Below are positions 1-7,589 of a stretch of DNA of 64,000 bases, piece after piece. The notes under the pieces were generated by a model. That model was not told the origin of the DNA and did not search any database. It saw only the letters and a program-made list of their open reading frames with translations. This DNA comes from Hyphomicrobiales bacterium (GTDB taxonomy: Bacteria; Pseudomonadota; Alphaproteobacteria; Rhizobiales; Rhizobiaceae): the NCBI GenBank assembly GCA_900470285.1, contig UCAG01000001.1, positions 359,594 through 423,593 on the forward strand, in the 5' to 3' direction. The first letter of the stretch is position 1, and every line of letters begins with the position of its first letter. The translations under genes were made by a program, and so were the position numbers.

Positions 1-202
1 CGCCATAGAATAATGTCCATTCGCTTTTCGGGCTTTTGCGAACCTGCATACATTTTTGCGGTCCTACACCAACACAATCAACCAGCTTGTTATTGATATA
101 AAGCACCTCATTTTTACCGGCTGCGCTCGCCTGCTGCATCGGCAACAGACCGGCACCAACAATGGCCGCAGTTACAACAGGTATAATAAAGGTCTTTTTC
201 AC
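1..202 (-). CDS. DUF4377-type secreted protein, cut by window edge
   Basis: The reverse strand from 202 opens with GTG after a GGAG ribosome site; an in-frame stop lies eight codons upstream, so no earlier start exists. The product begins with a signal peptide (VKKTFIIPVV... ending near QQASA) and continues into a conserved stretch containing 'CVGVGPQKCMQVR' and 'EWTLFYG'. That pattern matches the DUF4377 domain found in small secreted proteins and HslJ-type heat-shock lipoproteins. No enzymatic role is known. The 3' end lies outside the window. It is divergent from the flavoprotein gene at 279. Confidence 0.7.
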   Translation of the reverse strand, partial: MKKTFIIPVVTAAIVGAGLLPMQQASAAGKNEVLYINNKLVDCVGVGPQKCMQVRKSPKSEWTLFYG

Positions 203-278
203 AGGCTTCTCCGTCTTCGCTTCTTACTTGCGTCAGCACTGAACTTAGCTAAAACAACCTGAACAGCAGGTGAACCGG

Positions 279-1508
279 ATGACGTCTCAAAACACAAATA
301 CCAACGGCAAGACCATTGCCATTATTGGCGGGGGGCCTTCGGGTCTCGCTGCGGCCGGAATTCTGTCCGCGCACGGTCATAACGTCACTGTTTATGAAGC
401 CATGCCGACTGTTGCACGCAAATTCCTGTTGGCAGGCAAATCCGGTTTGAATATCACCCATTCAGAACCCTATGAACGCTTTCGTACCCGCTATGGTTCC
501 GCCGGCTCGCGCCTCATTCCCGCACTCGACGCTTTTACACCTAAAGATATCTGCCAATGGACAGAAGCATTGGATATTGAAGTTTTTACCGGCAGTTCCG
601 GCCGCGTCTTTCCGAAGCGGATGAAAGCCTCACCATTGCTGCGCAACTGGGTCGCACGACTGGAAGCGCAAGGCATCAAAATCCTGAAACGTCATCGCTG
701 GAAAGGCTTCAGCGGAGACGGTCTTTTGTTTGACACGCCGGAAGGTGAAAAACAGATCAGCCCCGATGCCACATTACTGGCTCTGGGCGGCGCCAGCTAT
801 CCGCGCCTTGGCTCTGATGCCGCATGGGTGCCGTGGCTTACGGAAAAGAATATCAGTATTGCACCTCTTCAATCAGCCAATTGCGGATTTGATGTTGATT
901 GGAGCACATTCTTTCGTGAGCGCTTTGCAGGCGCGCCGATCAAATCGGTCGCGGCTACATCTCCGGCAGGCCGGATTGAGGGCGAATTTGTCATCTCGCA
1001 GCACGGTATTGAAGGCAGTCTGATCTATGCCCACACCGCTGCATTGCGCGACCAGCTGAATAATACCGGTCACGCCAGTCTGCATCTTGACCTCACACCG
1101 GCACGGTCAACTGAACGGCTGATCAGCGACCTTATCAAACAAGGCAGCAAAAGCAGCTTCACCAACCGTCTGCGCAAAGCCACCGGCCTTGAAGGTGTGA
1201 AAGCAGCATTGTTGCGCGAACTGGTGCCGGATGCTCATCTGCTCTCCGCGGAAAACCTTGCGCAGCAGATTAAAAACCTCGGAGTGCCATTGCTGCGTCC
1301 GCGCCCGATTGCAGAGGCGATTTCTTCTGCCGGCGGCATTGTCTGGGATGAAGTCAGCGACAACTATATGCTGCACAAATTACCGGGTGTTTTTGTTGCC
1401 GGTGAAATGCTGGATTGGGAAGCGCCGACCGGCGGCTATCTGCTCACCGCCTGCTTTGCAACAGGACGTGCGGCAGCTCAAGGTATACTGGATTGGATCA
1501 AGGTTTAA
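279..1508 (+). CDS. BaiN/RdsA-like NAD(P)/FAD-dependent oxidoreductase (TIGR03862 type)
   Basis: The 409-residue protein opens with a classic FAD-binding Rossmann motif (IAIIGGGPSGLAAAG, residues about 13-27) and ends with a second flavin motif (GVFVAGEMLDWEAPTGGY) typical of the HI0933/YhiN/BaiN family. These are soluble flavoproteins of poorly defined substrate, often annotated as aminoacetone oxidase family. ATG 279 is preferred because AGGTG sits six bases before it; a GTG at 270 in the same frame is possible. The gene converges on rsmJ with a 4-base overlap at the stops. Confidence 0.85.
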   Translation: MTSQNTNTNGKTIAIIGGGPSGLAAAGILSAHGHNVTVYEAMPTVARKFLLAGKSGLNITHSEPYERFRTRYGSAGSRLIPALDAFTPKDICQWTEALDIEVFTGSSGRVFPKRMKASPLLRNWVARLEAQGIKILKRHRWKGFSGDGLLFDTPEGEKQISPDATLLALGGASYPRLGSDAAWVPWLTEKNISIAPLQSANCGFDVDWSTFFRERFAGAPIKSVAATSPAGRIEGEFVISQHGIEGSLIYAHTAALRDQLNNTGHASLHLDLTPARSTERLISDLIKQGSKSSFTNRLRKATGLEGVKAALLRELVPDAHLLSAENLAQQIKNLGVPLLRPRPIAEAISSAGGIVWDEVSDNYMLHKLPGVFVAGEMLDWEAPTGGYLLTACFATGRAAAQGILDWIKV

Positions 1509-2119
1509 ATAATCTTCGCCTTCACAAACACATCATAGCGTGTGCTTTTGCCTAATATCTGGTGTGAAGGTTTGCGGATACCTGCCATTGGTTCCGCACG
1601 CAGCGGCCATTTCAGTACAACACGGTTTTGCGCAGCTTCCAGCGCCACATGCATCAGTCTTTCCGCATCAGGATCAGTGCCGACAATCTCGCGGATCTGG
1701 CGCATTTCTTTTTTGACCAGTGCCGTATTTCCGCGCGGCGGATGCATCGGATCAACCAGAACCACCTGCGGCTTCAGTTCCGGCAACAGGGCACAAGAGT
1801 CACCAAAGAGCAGTGTCATCCGCGCCACGGTCTCCGCCAAGCGCCCGCCTTCTGTCGCAGCACGCTCCAGCCCTGCGGCCAGCAAAGCGTGCATTTTTTC
1901 TGACCGCTCAATCAAGGTCACTTTTGCGCCAAGCGACGCCAGCAAAAAAGCATCACGGCCAAGCCCTGCGGTAGCGTCCACAATATCCGGTGTTGCACCG
2001 CGCACTAATCCTGCCGCCTTAGCAAGCGCCTGCCCGCGCCCCTCGCCGGAGCGGAAACGATGACCGACAGCCCCGCCGACAAAATCAACAATCAGGTCAT
2101 TATCATCTGCTTGCTGCAT
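1505..2119 (-). CDS. rsmJ: 16S rRNA (guanine(1516)-N(2))-methyltransferase RsmJ
   Basis: RsmJ uses S-adenosylmethionine to methylate G1516 of 16S rRNA. The protein shows the family's SAM-binding motif (VDATAGLGRDAFLLASLGA), an acidic residue after strand 2 (LIERSEKM), and the catalytic VDPMHPPR motif. ATG 2119 has a GAGAG ribosome site five bases upstream and lies nine bases after the stop of the pseudouridine synthase gene, so the two are co-transcribed. A TTG at 2140 would add seven residues. At 204 residues it is shorter than E. coli RsmJ (about 250), mainly at the N-terminus. Confidence 0.88.
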   Translation of the reverse strand: MQQADDNDLIVDFVGGAVGHRFRSGEGRGQALAKAAGLVRGATPDIVDATAGLGRDAFLLASLGAKVTLIERSEKMHALLAAGLERAATEGGRLAETVARMTLLFGDSCALLPELKPQVVLVDPMHPPRGNTALVKKEMRQIREIVGTDPDAERLMHVALEAAQNRVVLKWPLRAEPMAGIRKPSHQILGKSTRYDVFVKAKII

Positions 2120-2127
2120 AGGTTCTC

Positions 2128-2793
2128 TCAAAACGGGCAAGGTATGGTAAAAGTAACAATACGACCATCAGGATGGCGGAAACTCAGACTTTCCGCATGC
2201 AAAAGCAATCGATCAGCCGCCTGCAATGCAGCGCCTTCAGCATAGAATTCATCGCCCAGCATCACATGGCCAATGGCTTTCATATGCACACGCAACTGAT
2301 GCGTCCGGCCGGTTAACGGGAACAGACGCAACCTTGTTGTTTGTTCGTTGCGCTCCAGCACCTGCCAGCGGCTTTGCGCCGGCTTCCCATGATCATAATC
2401 CACACGATGACGCGGTTTATTGTCCGGATCAATCGCCAGTGGCAGATCAATCAGTCCTTCATTCTCAGCCACATTGCCCCAAACAACTGCGACATAGGAC
2501 TTCTCCGTGCTGCGTTCTTCAAACTGTCTGGCAATCTGCGCATGGGCTTTGCGATTCAGCGACATCAAAACCACACCGGACGTGTCTTTATCCAGCCGGT
2601 GGATCATCAGTGCTTTCGGAAACTGCTTCTGCACCCGCGTCGCTAGACTATCAGACAAAGCCGGATCACGCCCCGGCACAGATAACAGTCCGCTCGGCTT
2701 ATCCAGCACCAGAATATCCGCATCCTGATAGATCACCGAAACCGGATCCATAGGCGGATTATAAACAGGAGAAGCGGAAGAATATGTGCTCAT
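2128..2793 (-). CDS. RluA-family RNA pseudouridine synthase
   Basis: This 221-residue enzyme isomerises uridine to pseudouridine in RNA. The catalytic motif HRLDKDTSGV, with the active Asp, and the downstream LFPLTGRTHQLRVHM motif identify the RluA family. There is no S4 domain, which fits an RluA/RluC-like 23S rRNA or tRNA enzyme, but the target base cannot be assigned. ATG 2793 follows an AGAGGGGG ribosome site; an in-frame ATG at 2808 is possible. It is first in a two-gene unit with rsmJ. Confidence 0.85.
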   Translation of the reverse strand: MSTYSSASPVYNPPMDPVSVIYQDADILVLDKPSGLLSVPGRDPALSDSLATRVQKQFPKALMIHRLDKDTSGVVLMSLNRKAHAQIARQFEERSTEKSYVAVVWGNVAENEGLIDLPLAIDPDNKPRHRVDYDHGKPAQSRWQVLERNEQTTRLRLFPLTGRTHQLRVHMKAIGHVMLGDEFYAEGAALQAADRLLLHAESLSFRHPDGRIVTFTIPCPF

Positions 2794-2943
2794 CCCCCCC
2801 TCTAACATAGTTTATCCGCCGCATAGAAGTGCTGACTTTCAGGAGAAACCAAGAAAAACGGGAACTGAAACGGCAGTTCAACGGTTTACTCAGGCACTCC
2901 CTGCAAAATCAGTCATGATTTTGCACTCACGGAAAGGCTTTTG

Positions 2944-3723
2944 ATGCGATATTTTCTGCCCCTCTGTTTGCTTGCAGTGCTGAGTAGCGGCACTTTGATG
3001 ACAATACCGGCCACAGCAAAAACTGTTCCGATACCTGCACAAAAACCCGCTGCGGAAGAGAGTAAAACCATTACCCCTGCCCCAAAACCGGAACCGGAAC
3101 CGGAACTAAAAGAACCGCCCGTTTCCCCAAAACCGGATATATCAAAACCAGAGATACCGAAAACCGAGCGGATTTATCAGGCTGCCTGCCTGCCATTAGT
3201 GCAAAATGAAGTGACCGGCAAAGTCATCCCGCCTGTCAATGAAGGGCAATGCCAGATCAGAAGCCCGCTGGAAATCACGGCCTTCACCAAACCTGTCCCG
3301 ATAGAACTGGATCAGCCGGTTACAACCAATTGCACGATGACTGTAGCTCTCACTGAATGGATGCAGCAGGCCAACAAACTGGCCAAAAACCATCTCGGCA
3401 GTGATATCAAAACCATCGGCACCGGTTCGCATTATCAGTGCCGGAAAGTGAATAACGGCTCGGCAGGGCGTGTATCCGAACATGCTTTTGGTAATGCTCT
3501 GGATATTATGTCTTTCACACTCGCAAATGGTGAAAAAACCACACTTGCCACAGACTGGAACGGCAGTGAAAAACAAAAGAAATTCTGGCGTGAATTACAT
3601 AAGGCAAGCTGTACGCTGTTCATGACCGTATTGGGACCGGAGGCTGACAGCGCCCATGAAACCAATCTGCATCTTGATATGGGATGTCATGGTAAATCCT
3701 GTACCTATCGCATCTGTCAGTAA
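2944..3723 (+). CDS. Extensin-family (extensin-like C-terminal domain) secreted protein
   Basis: The 259-residue protein has an N-terminal signal peptide, then a Pro/Glu/Lys-rich linker (about residues 30-75, KPEPEPELKEPP), then an extensin-like C-terminal domain (PF06904). Family markers are the YQCR motif, 'SEHAFGNALDIMSF' and a late His-containing 'NLHLDMGCH' segment, a pattern resembling metal-dependent D,D-/L,D-peptidase folds. It is probably periplasmic and linked to the cell wall, but no reaction has been shown for this group. ATG 2944 has GGAAAGG six bases upstream. Confidence 0.82.
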   Translation: MRYFLPLCLLAVLSSGTLMTIPATAKTVPIPAQKPAAEESKTITPAPKPEPEPELKEPPVSPKPDISKPEIPKTERIYQAACLPLVQNEVTGKVIPPVNEGQCQIRSPLEITAFTKPVPIELDQPVTTNCTMTVALTEWMQQANKLAKNHLGSDIKTIGTGSHYQCRKVNNGSAGRVSEHAFGNALDIMSFTLANGEKTTLATDWNGSEKQKKFWRELHKASCTLFMTVLGPEADSAHETNLHLDMGCHGKSCTYRICQ

Positions 3724-3793
3724 TCTGATGAAACAGAAAAATAGACGCCCGATTTCCGGCGGCACAGGAAGCAAATCATGATAAAGTCTGTTT

Positions 3794-4858
3794 ATGCTAT
3801 TTTCTTTACCCGACCCTAAAATTCTTTATCAGGCACTTCTTGATCGTGACCAGTCCTATGACGGCCATGTTTTTGTCGGTGTGACCAGCACCGGCATCTT
3901 CTGCCGCCTGTCCTGCCCGGCGCGTAAACCGAAATTCGAGAACAGCCGCTTTTTTGATCATCCGGCAGCCTGTATGGAAGCGGGTTTCCGGCCGTGTCAG
4001 CGCTGCCGTCCGCTGGATTTTTATCGTGGTAAAGAGCCGGTCGTCGCCAAATTGCTGGATTGTCTGGATGCCCGTCCGGATCATTTCTGGTGCGAAGATG
4101 ACCTCATCGCCATGCAACTTGATCCTTCCACAGTACGCCGTGCTTTCAAACGCCATCTGGGTATGACTTTTCTGGATATGGCACGACTGCGCCGCAAAGC
4201 ACGCGGGCTTGAAAGCATTGCTGCCGGTCATTCCGTGATCGATGCCCAGCTTGAGGCCGGTTATGATTCCGGCAGCGGTTTTCGCGAAGCCATTACGCAG
4301 CTAATCGGTGATACGCCTGCCCAGCTGAGAGGCCGGGATCTGCTGAAAGCCGACTGGCTGGAAACACCAATCGGCTCCATGCTCGCCGTTGCCGATCAGC
4401 ATCATCTGCATTTGCTGGAGTTCTTTGAGCGCAAAGGCCTGCCCAATGAGCTGAAAAAACTGCGCCTCTACACCAAATCATCCATCAGCTTTGGCCGTCT
4501 TGCGCCGATTGATCAGATTGAAGCAGAGCTGAAGCTCTATTTCACCGGCGGCTTTACCGGCTTTAAAACACCCTTGGCGCTTTATGCTCCGGCCTTTACC
4601 CGCTCGGTCTGGGATACATTGCAGGAAATTCCGCTGGGTGAAACCCGCTCCTATGCCGAGCTGGCAGAGCTGACCGGACGTCCCGATGCCATACGTGCCG
4701 TGGCCAATGCCAATGGTGCAAATCAGCTGTCGATTATTATTCCGTGTCACCGCACCATCGGCTCGGACGGGTCACTCACGGGATATGGCGGCGGTCTATG
4801 GCGCAAACGCTGGCTGCTTGAGCACGAGAAACGTATGGCTGCCCGTTCCGCCGCCTGA
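3794..4858 (+). CDS. ada: Bifunctional Ada: DNA repair methyltransferase and transcriptional activator
   Basis: At 354 residues this is a full-length Ada. The N-terminal zinc domain carries Cys37, Cys41, Cys68 and Cys71 (FCRLSC...PCQRC), which repairs methylphosphotriesters and turns the protein into an activator. An AraC-type helix-turn-helix covers about residues 85-180. The C-terminal O6-alkylguanine transferase has the acceptor Cys318 in PCHR plus an EIPLGETRSY wedge motif. Family knowledge says self-methylated Ada activates its own promoter; no Ada box was resolved here. The ribosome site before ATG 3794 is weak. Confidence 0.95.
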   Translation: MLFSLPDPKILYQALLDRDQSYDGHVFVGVTSTGIFCRLSCPARKPKFENSRFFDHPAACMEAGFRPCQRCRPLDFYRGKEPVVAKLLDCLDARPDHFWCEDDLIAMQLDPSTVRRAFKRHLGMTFLDMARLRRKARGLESIAAGHSVIDAQLEAGYDSGSGFREAITQLIGDTPAQLRGRDLLKADWLETPIGSMLAVADQHHLHLLEFFERKGLPNELKKLRLYTKSSISFGRLAPIDQIEAELKLYFTGGFTGFKTPLALYAPAFTRSVWDTLQEIPLGETRSYAELAELTGRPDAIRAVANANGANQLSIIIPCHRTIGSDGSLTGYGGGLWRKRWLLEHEKRMAARSAA

Positions 4859-4864
4859 ATGAGA

Positions 4865-5410
4865 TCAGAACCCTGTATGAGTTTTCAGGAATTCAGTTTC
4901 TTCCGGTGTGTTTTTGCGGCCGAGAACGGCATTGCGATGCGGAAACCGGCCGAATTCCTCGACAATATCACGATGCTCTCTGGCAAAGCCGAGAGCAAAA
5001 TCATTGCCGAGCGCTTTATAAAGCTTCACGCATTGCTCCTGATCTTCAATCACCTCGCTATGCATCAGCGGCAGATAGAAAAACTGCCGTGCTTTCTCAT
5101 CCACAGCCATGTCGTAATCATGTTCCAGCGCATATTTTGACAGTGCACAGGCAAGCGGATCACTCGCAAAAGCCTTAGGATCACCGCGGAACATATTACG
5201 CGGGAACTGATCAAAAATAATGGTTAGAGCCAAAGCGCTTTTGGCATCATTCTTCCAATGCGCAAGCTCACCTTCCACTGCCTGCTCATATACCGCACTG
5301 AAACGCTGTTTGATTTGCTGGTCAAGATCATCAGAACGGACAAACCAATGCGCTTCCGTTGCATCAGAAAACCAGAAATCCAGAATATCCTGCGGGGTTA
5401 CCTGCGTCAT
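4865..5410 (-). CDS. DUF924 family protein
   Basis: This 181-residue soluble protein matches DUF924. It starts with the ILDFWFSDATEAHWF segment and holds the FDQFPRNMFRG and FFYLPLMHSE motifs that define the family, which adopts an alpha-helical, TPR-like fold with no established activity. ATG 5410 has an AGGAG ribosome site. It converges on ada with only six bases between the stops and stands alone as a transcription unit. Confidence 0.88.
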   Translation of the reverse strand: MTQVTPQDILDFWFSDATEAHWFVRSDDLDQQIKQRFSAVYEQAVEGELAHWKNDAKSALALTIIFDQFPRNMFRGDPKAFASDPLACALSKYALEHDYDMAVDEKARQFFYLPLMHSEVIEDQEQCVKLYKALGNDFALGFAREHRDIVEEFGRFPHRNAVLGRKNTPEETEFLKTHTGF

Positions 5411-5501
5411 AGATCATCTCTCCTGTCTTATTTTCATACATAATACATAGAGCAAATCTTCAGGCTTACCAGTTTCAGAACGTTTACATATGCACATCAA
5501 C

Positions 5502-5529
5502 AAAAAAGGAGCCGCAAGCGGCTCCTTTT
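5502..5529 (-). terminator. Rho-independent terminator of the MHS transporter gene
   Basis: A 7-base perfect stem (GGAGCCG at 5508-5514, CGGCTCC at 5519-5525) with loop CAAG is followed on the reverse strand by a run of T (the A run at 5502-5507). It lies 22 bases past the transporter stop. The T run at 5526-5529 could also stop transcription coming the other way. Confidence 0.8.
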
Positions 5530-5551
5530 GCAAATCATCTTCATGAAATGA

Positions 5552-6883
5552 TCAGGAAGAAAACTCTTTGTCTTTATGACCGAGAATGGCCAGCAAAGTA
5601 ATTGCCGCCGCAGCCAGCAAATACAGACCGACATAGCTAAGGCTGTAGGTTGTAGCCAGCCATGTCGCAATATATGGCGCCAGCGAAGCACCGAAAATAC
5701 TGGCCATGTTAAAGGTCATGGAAGCACCGGTATAACGCACGGCAGTCGGAAACGGCGAAGCCAGCGCCGCACCAATCGGACCATAGGTCATGCCCATCAG
5801 TGCGAAACCGATGATCGAGCACATCACAGCGCCGACAACACCGGCACCCAGCAGCGGCGCCATGAACAGGCCGAATACACCAATACCGATTGTAGTGAGG
5901 ATCATGATTAAGCGGCGTCCAAAACGGTCAGACAACAAACCGGACACCGGAATCAACAGACCAAAGAACACAACACCAACCATCTGGATGAACAGGAATT
6001 GCTCACGGGAATAGCCCATGCCGGCCTGTTCAATCGGGCGTGTTGCCCATGACAGCATGAATACGGTCATCAGATAGAACAGCACAAAGGTAGCCAGCGC
6101 CGAGAAAGTGCCGAGAACCAGCGCGCGCTTGTGATGTTTGAAGACTGCTGCCAGCGGCACCTGAACGCGCTCCTGCTTGTCCATAGCCTTCTGGAATTCA
6201 GGTGTTTCGGTGATCTTGATACGAACATAAAGACCAACCGCAACCAGCAGGATCGAACCGACAAACGGAATACGCCAGCCCCAGCTCATGAACTGCTCAT
6301 TGCTCAGTGTTGCACCGAGAATAATGAATGTACCGGCAGAGAGGATGAAGCCGATCGGCGCACCAAGCTGCGGGAACATTGCATACCATGAACGCTTGCC
6401 TGCCGGAGCGTTTTCGGTTGCCAGCAACACAGCACCGCCCCATTCACCGCCAAGGCCAAGTCCCTGACCGAAACGGCACAGTGCGAGCAACAGCGGCGCA
6501 ACCACACCAATTTGTGCATAGGTTGGCAGCAAGCCGATGATGACGGTCGAAAGACCCATGGTCATCAGCGCGGCAACCAATGTTGCCTTACGGCCGATTT
6601 TGTCACCGAAGTGGCCGAAAACCATGGCACCAAACGGACGGGCAAAGAAAGCAATCGAGAATGTAGCAAAAGATTGCAACATTGCCGAAGTCGGATCGCT
6701 GGCCGGAAAGAACACAGCCGGAAACACCAGAACGGCAGCCGTTGCATAAACATAAAAATCGAAAAATTCGATGGTTGTTCCCACGAGGCTGGCAAACAGC
6801 ACACGCGCGGGTGAATTCAAGGCCGGAGCTGCCTCGCCGTTTTTACCGGCAACAGCACTCCGGGGGGCACCGGAAACACTCAT
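5552..6883 (-). CDS. MFS transporter, metabolite:H+ symporter (MHS/ProP-like) family
   Basis: This 443-residue inner-membrane protein has about 12 hydrophobic segments and MHS markers: GTTIEFFDFYVYATAA in the first helix, 'GHFGDKIGRKATL' (motif A) after helix 2, 'FGQGLGLGGEWGGAVLL' in helix 4 and 'DRFGRR' in the central repeat. Relatives import organic acids or betaine-like solutes (KgtP, ShiA, ProP, CitA), and the substrate cannot be read from sequence. ATG 6883 has CAGGA eight bases upstream; an upstream TTG (6904) is less likely. It is a single-gene unit ending at the hairpin near 5515. Confidence 0.88.
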   Translation of the reverse strand: MSVSGAPRSAVAGKNGEAAPALNSPARVLFASLVGTTIEFFDFYVYATAAVLVFPAVFFPASDPTSAMLQSFATFSIAFFARPFGAMVFGHFGDKIGRKATLVAALMTMGLSTVIIGLLPTYAQIGVVAPLLLALCRFGQGLGLGGEWGGAVLLATENAPAGKRSWYAMFPQLGAPIGFILSAGTFIILGATLSNEQFMSWGWRIPFVGSILLVAVGLYVRIKITETPEFQKAMDKQERVQVPLAAVFKHHKRALVLGTFSALATFVLFYLMTVFMLSWATRPIEQAGMGYSREQFLFIQMVGVVFFGLLIPVSGLLSDRFGRRLIMILTTIGIGVFGLFMAPLLGAGVVGAVMCSIIGFALMGMTYGPIGAALASPFPTAVRYTGASMTFNMASIFGASLAPYIATWLATTYSLSYVGLYLLAAAAITLLAILGHKDKEFSS

Positions 6884-7115
6884 TTTTTTATCCTGTTTGC
6901 GCAAGTTTACGAGGGTAAAATCCGATCCCGCAGACCTGCTGAAATATCAACACAGAACAGCCGTTTAAAAAGAAAAAGACTGACCTGAAATTATGTGTCG
7001 CCGACACCGAAAACCGAAGTCCGGGACATTCTGATCGCAATGGTCTATCCGATAAAAAGCAAGAAAACTATCAAAAATATCAGGGTTTCTTTTTAAAATT
7101 GCGCAAAATGCACGT

Positions 7116-7526
7116 TTATTTTGCAGTTCGCCATGCCACATGCATTTTCGCGTAATAGTCTGATAGCGACATTTCAATCCGGCCATGCATATGACGCGAA
7201 CCGGTGCCGGACTTATCACAAATGCGTTGCACAACAGTCATACGCTGTTCATTGAAATTGCAGAGAATGCGGCAGTCCTGTTTTTCGGAGATTCCGGCCA
7301 TGCATCCGCCCTCGGAAAATACCAATCGCAGAAAACAACCGCCGCCGGTCAGATCAAGCAATAATAATTGCTCATCCGCTATCTGGTTTCCGCGCTGGAT
7401 ACCGCACAACTCAAAAAGAGCGCTGCCCGTCAATGCGCCGGTCAACCGCGTCTGGTAACCAGAGCGCCGTGCGTCCCGTCGGGCGCACAAAGTTCGCTCT
7501 AACACTTTTAAATTATGCTCTGGCAC
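7116..7526 (-). CDS. Hypothetical Cys-containing protein (uncertain)
   Basis: A 136-residue open frame on the reverse strand fills most of the 700-base gap between the transporter and the TonB receptor gene. It begins at GTG and lies just past the receptor's terminator. It has seven Cys residues and no signal peptide or membrane helix. The C-terminal pattern (a C...C...SGTGS...Y..KM spacing) loosely recalls DUF3617-like domains, but I cannot confirm this. The frame is open throughout, yet there is no convincing ribosome site, so it may be a decayed gene or chance. Confidence 0.35.
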   Translation of the reverse strand: MPEHNLKVLERTLCARRDARRSGYQTRLTGALTGSALFELCGIQRGNQIADEQLLLLDLTGGGCFLRLVFSEGGCMAGISEKQDCRILCNFNEQRMTVVQRICDKSGTGSRHMHGRIEMSLSDYYAKMHVAWRTAK

Positions 7527-7540
7527 TCAGCAGACAAAAA

Positions 7541-7565
7541 AGCCCTTGTGCAGAACACAAGGGCT
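7541..7565 (-). terminator. Rho-independent terminator of the TonB receptor gene
   Basis: A perfect 10-base stem (AGCCCTTGTG / CACAAGGGCT) with loop CAGAA, followed on the reverse strand by a T run (A run at 7536-7541). It begins 24 bases past the receptor stop codon. Confidence 0.85.
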
Positions 7566-7589
7566 TTTCATTTTTTAACGGCTGAACAA

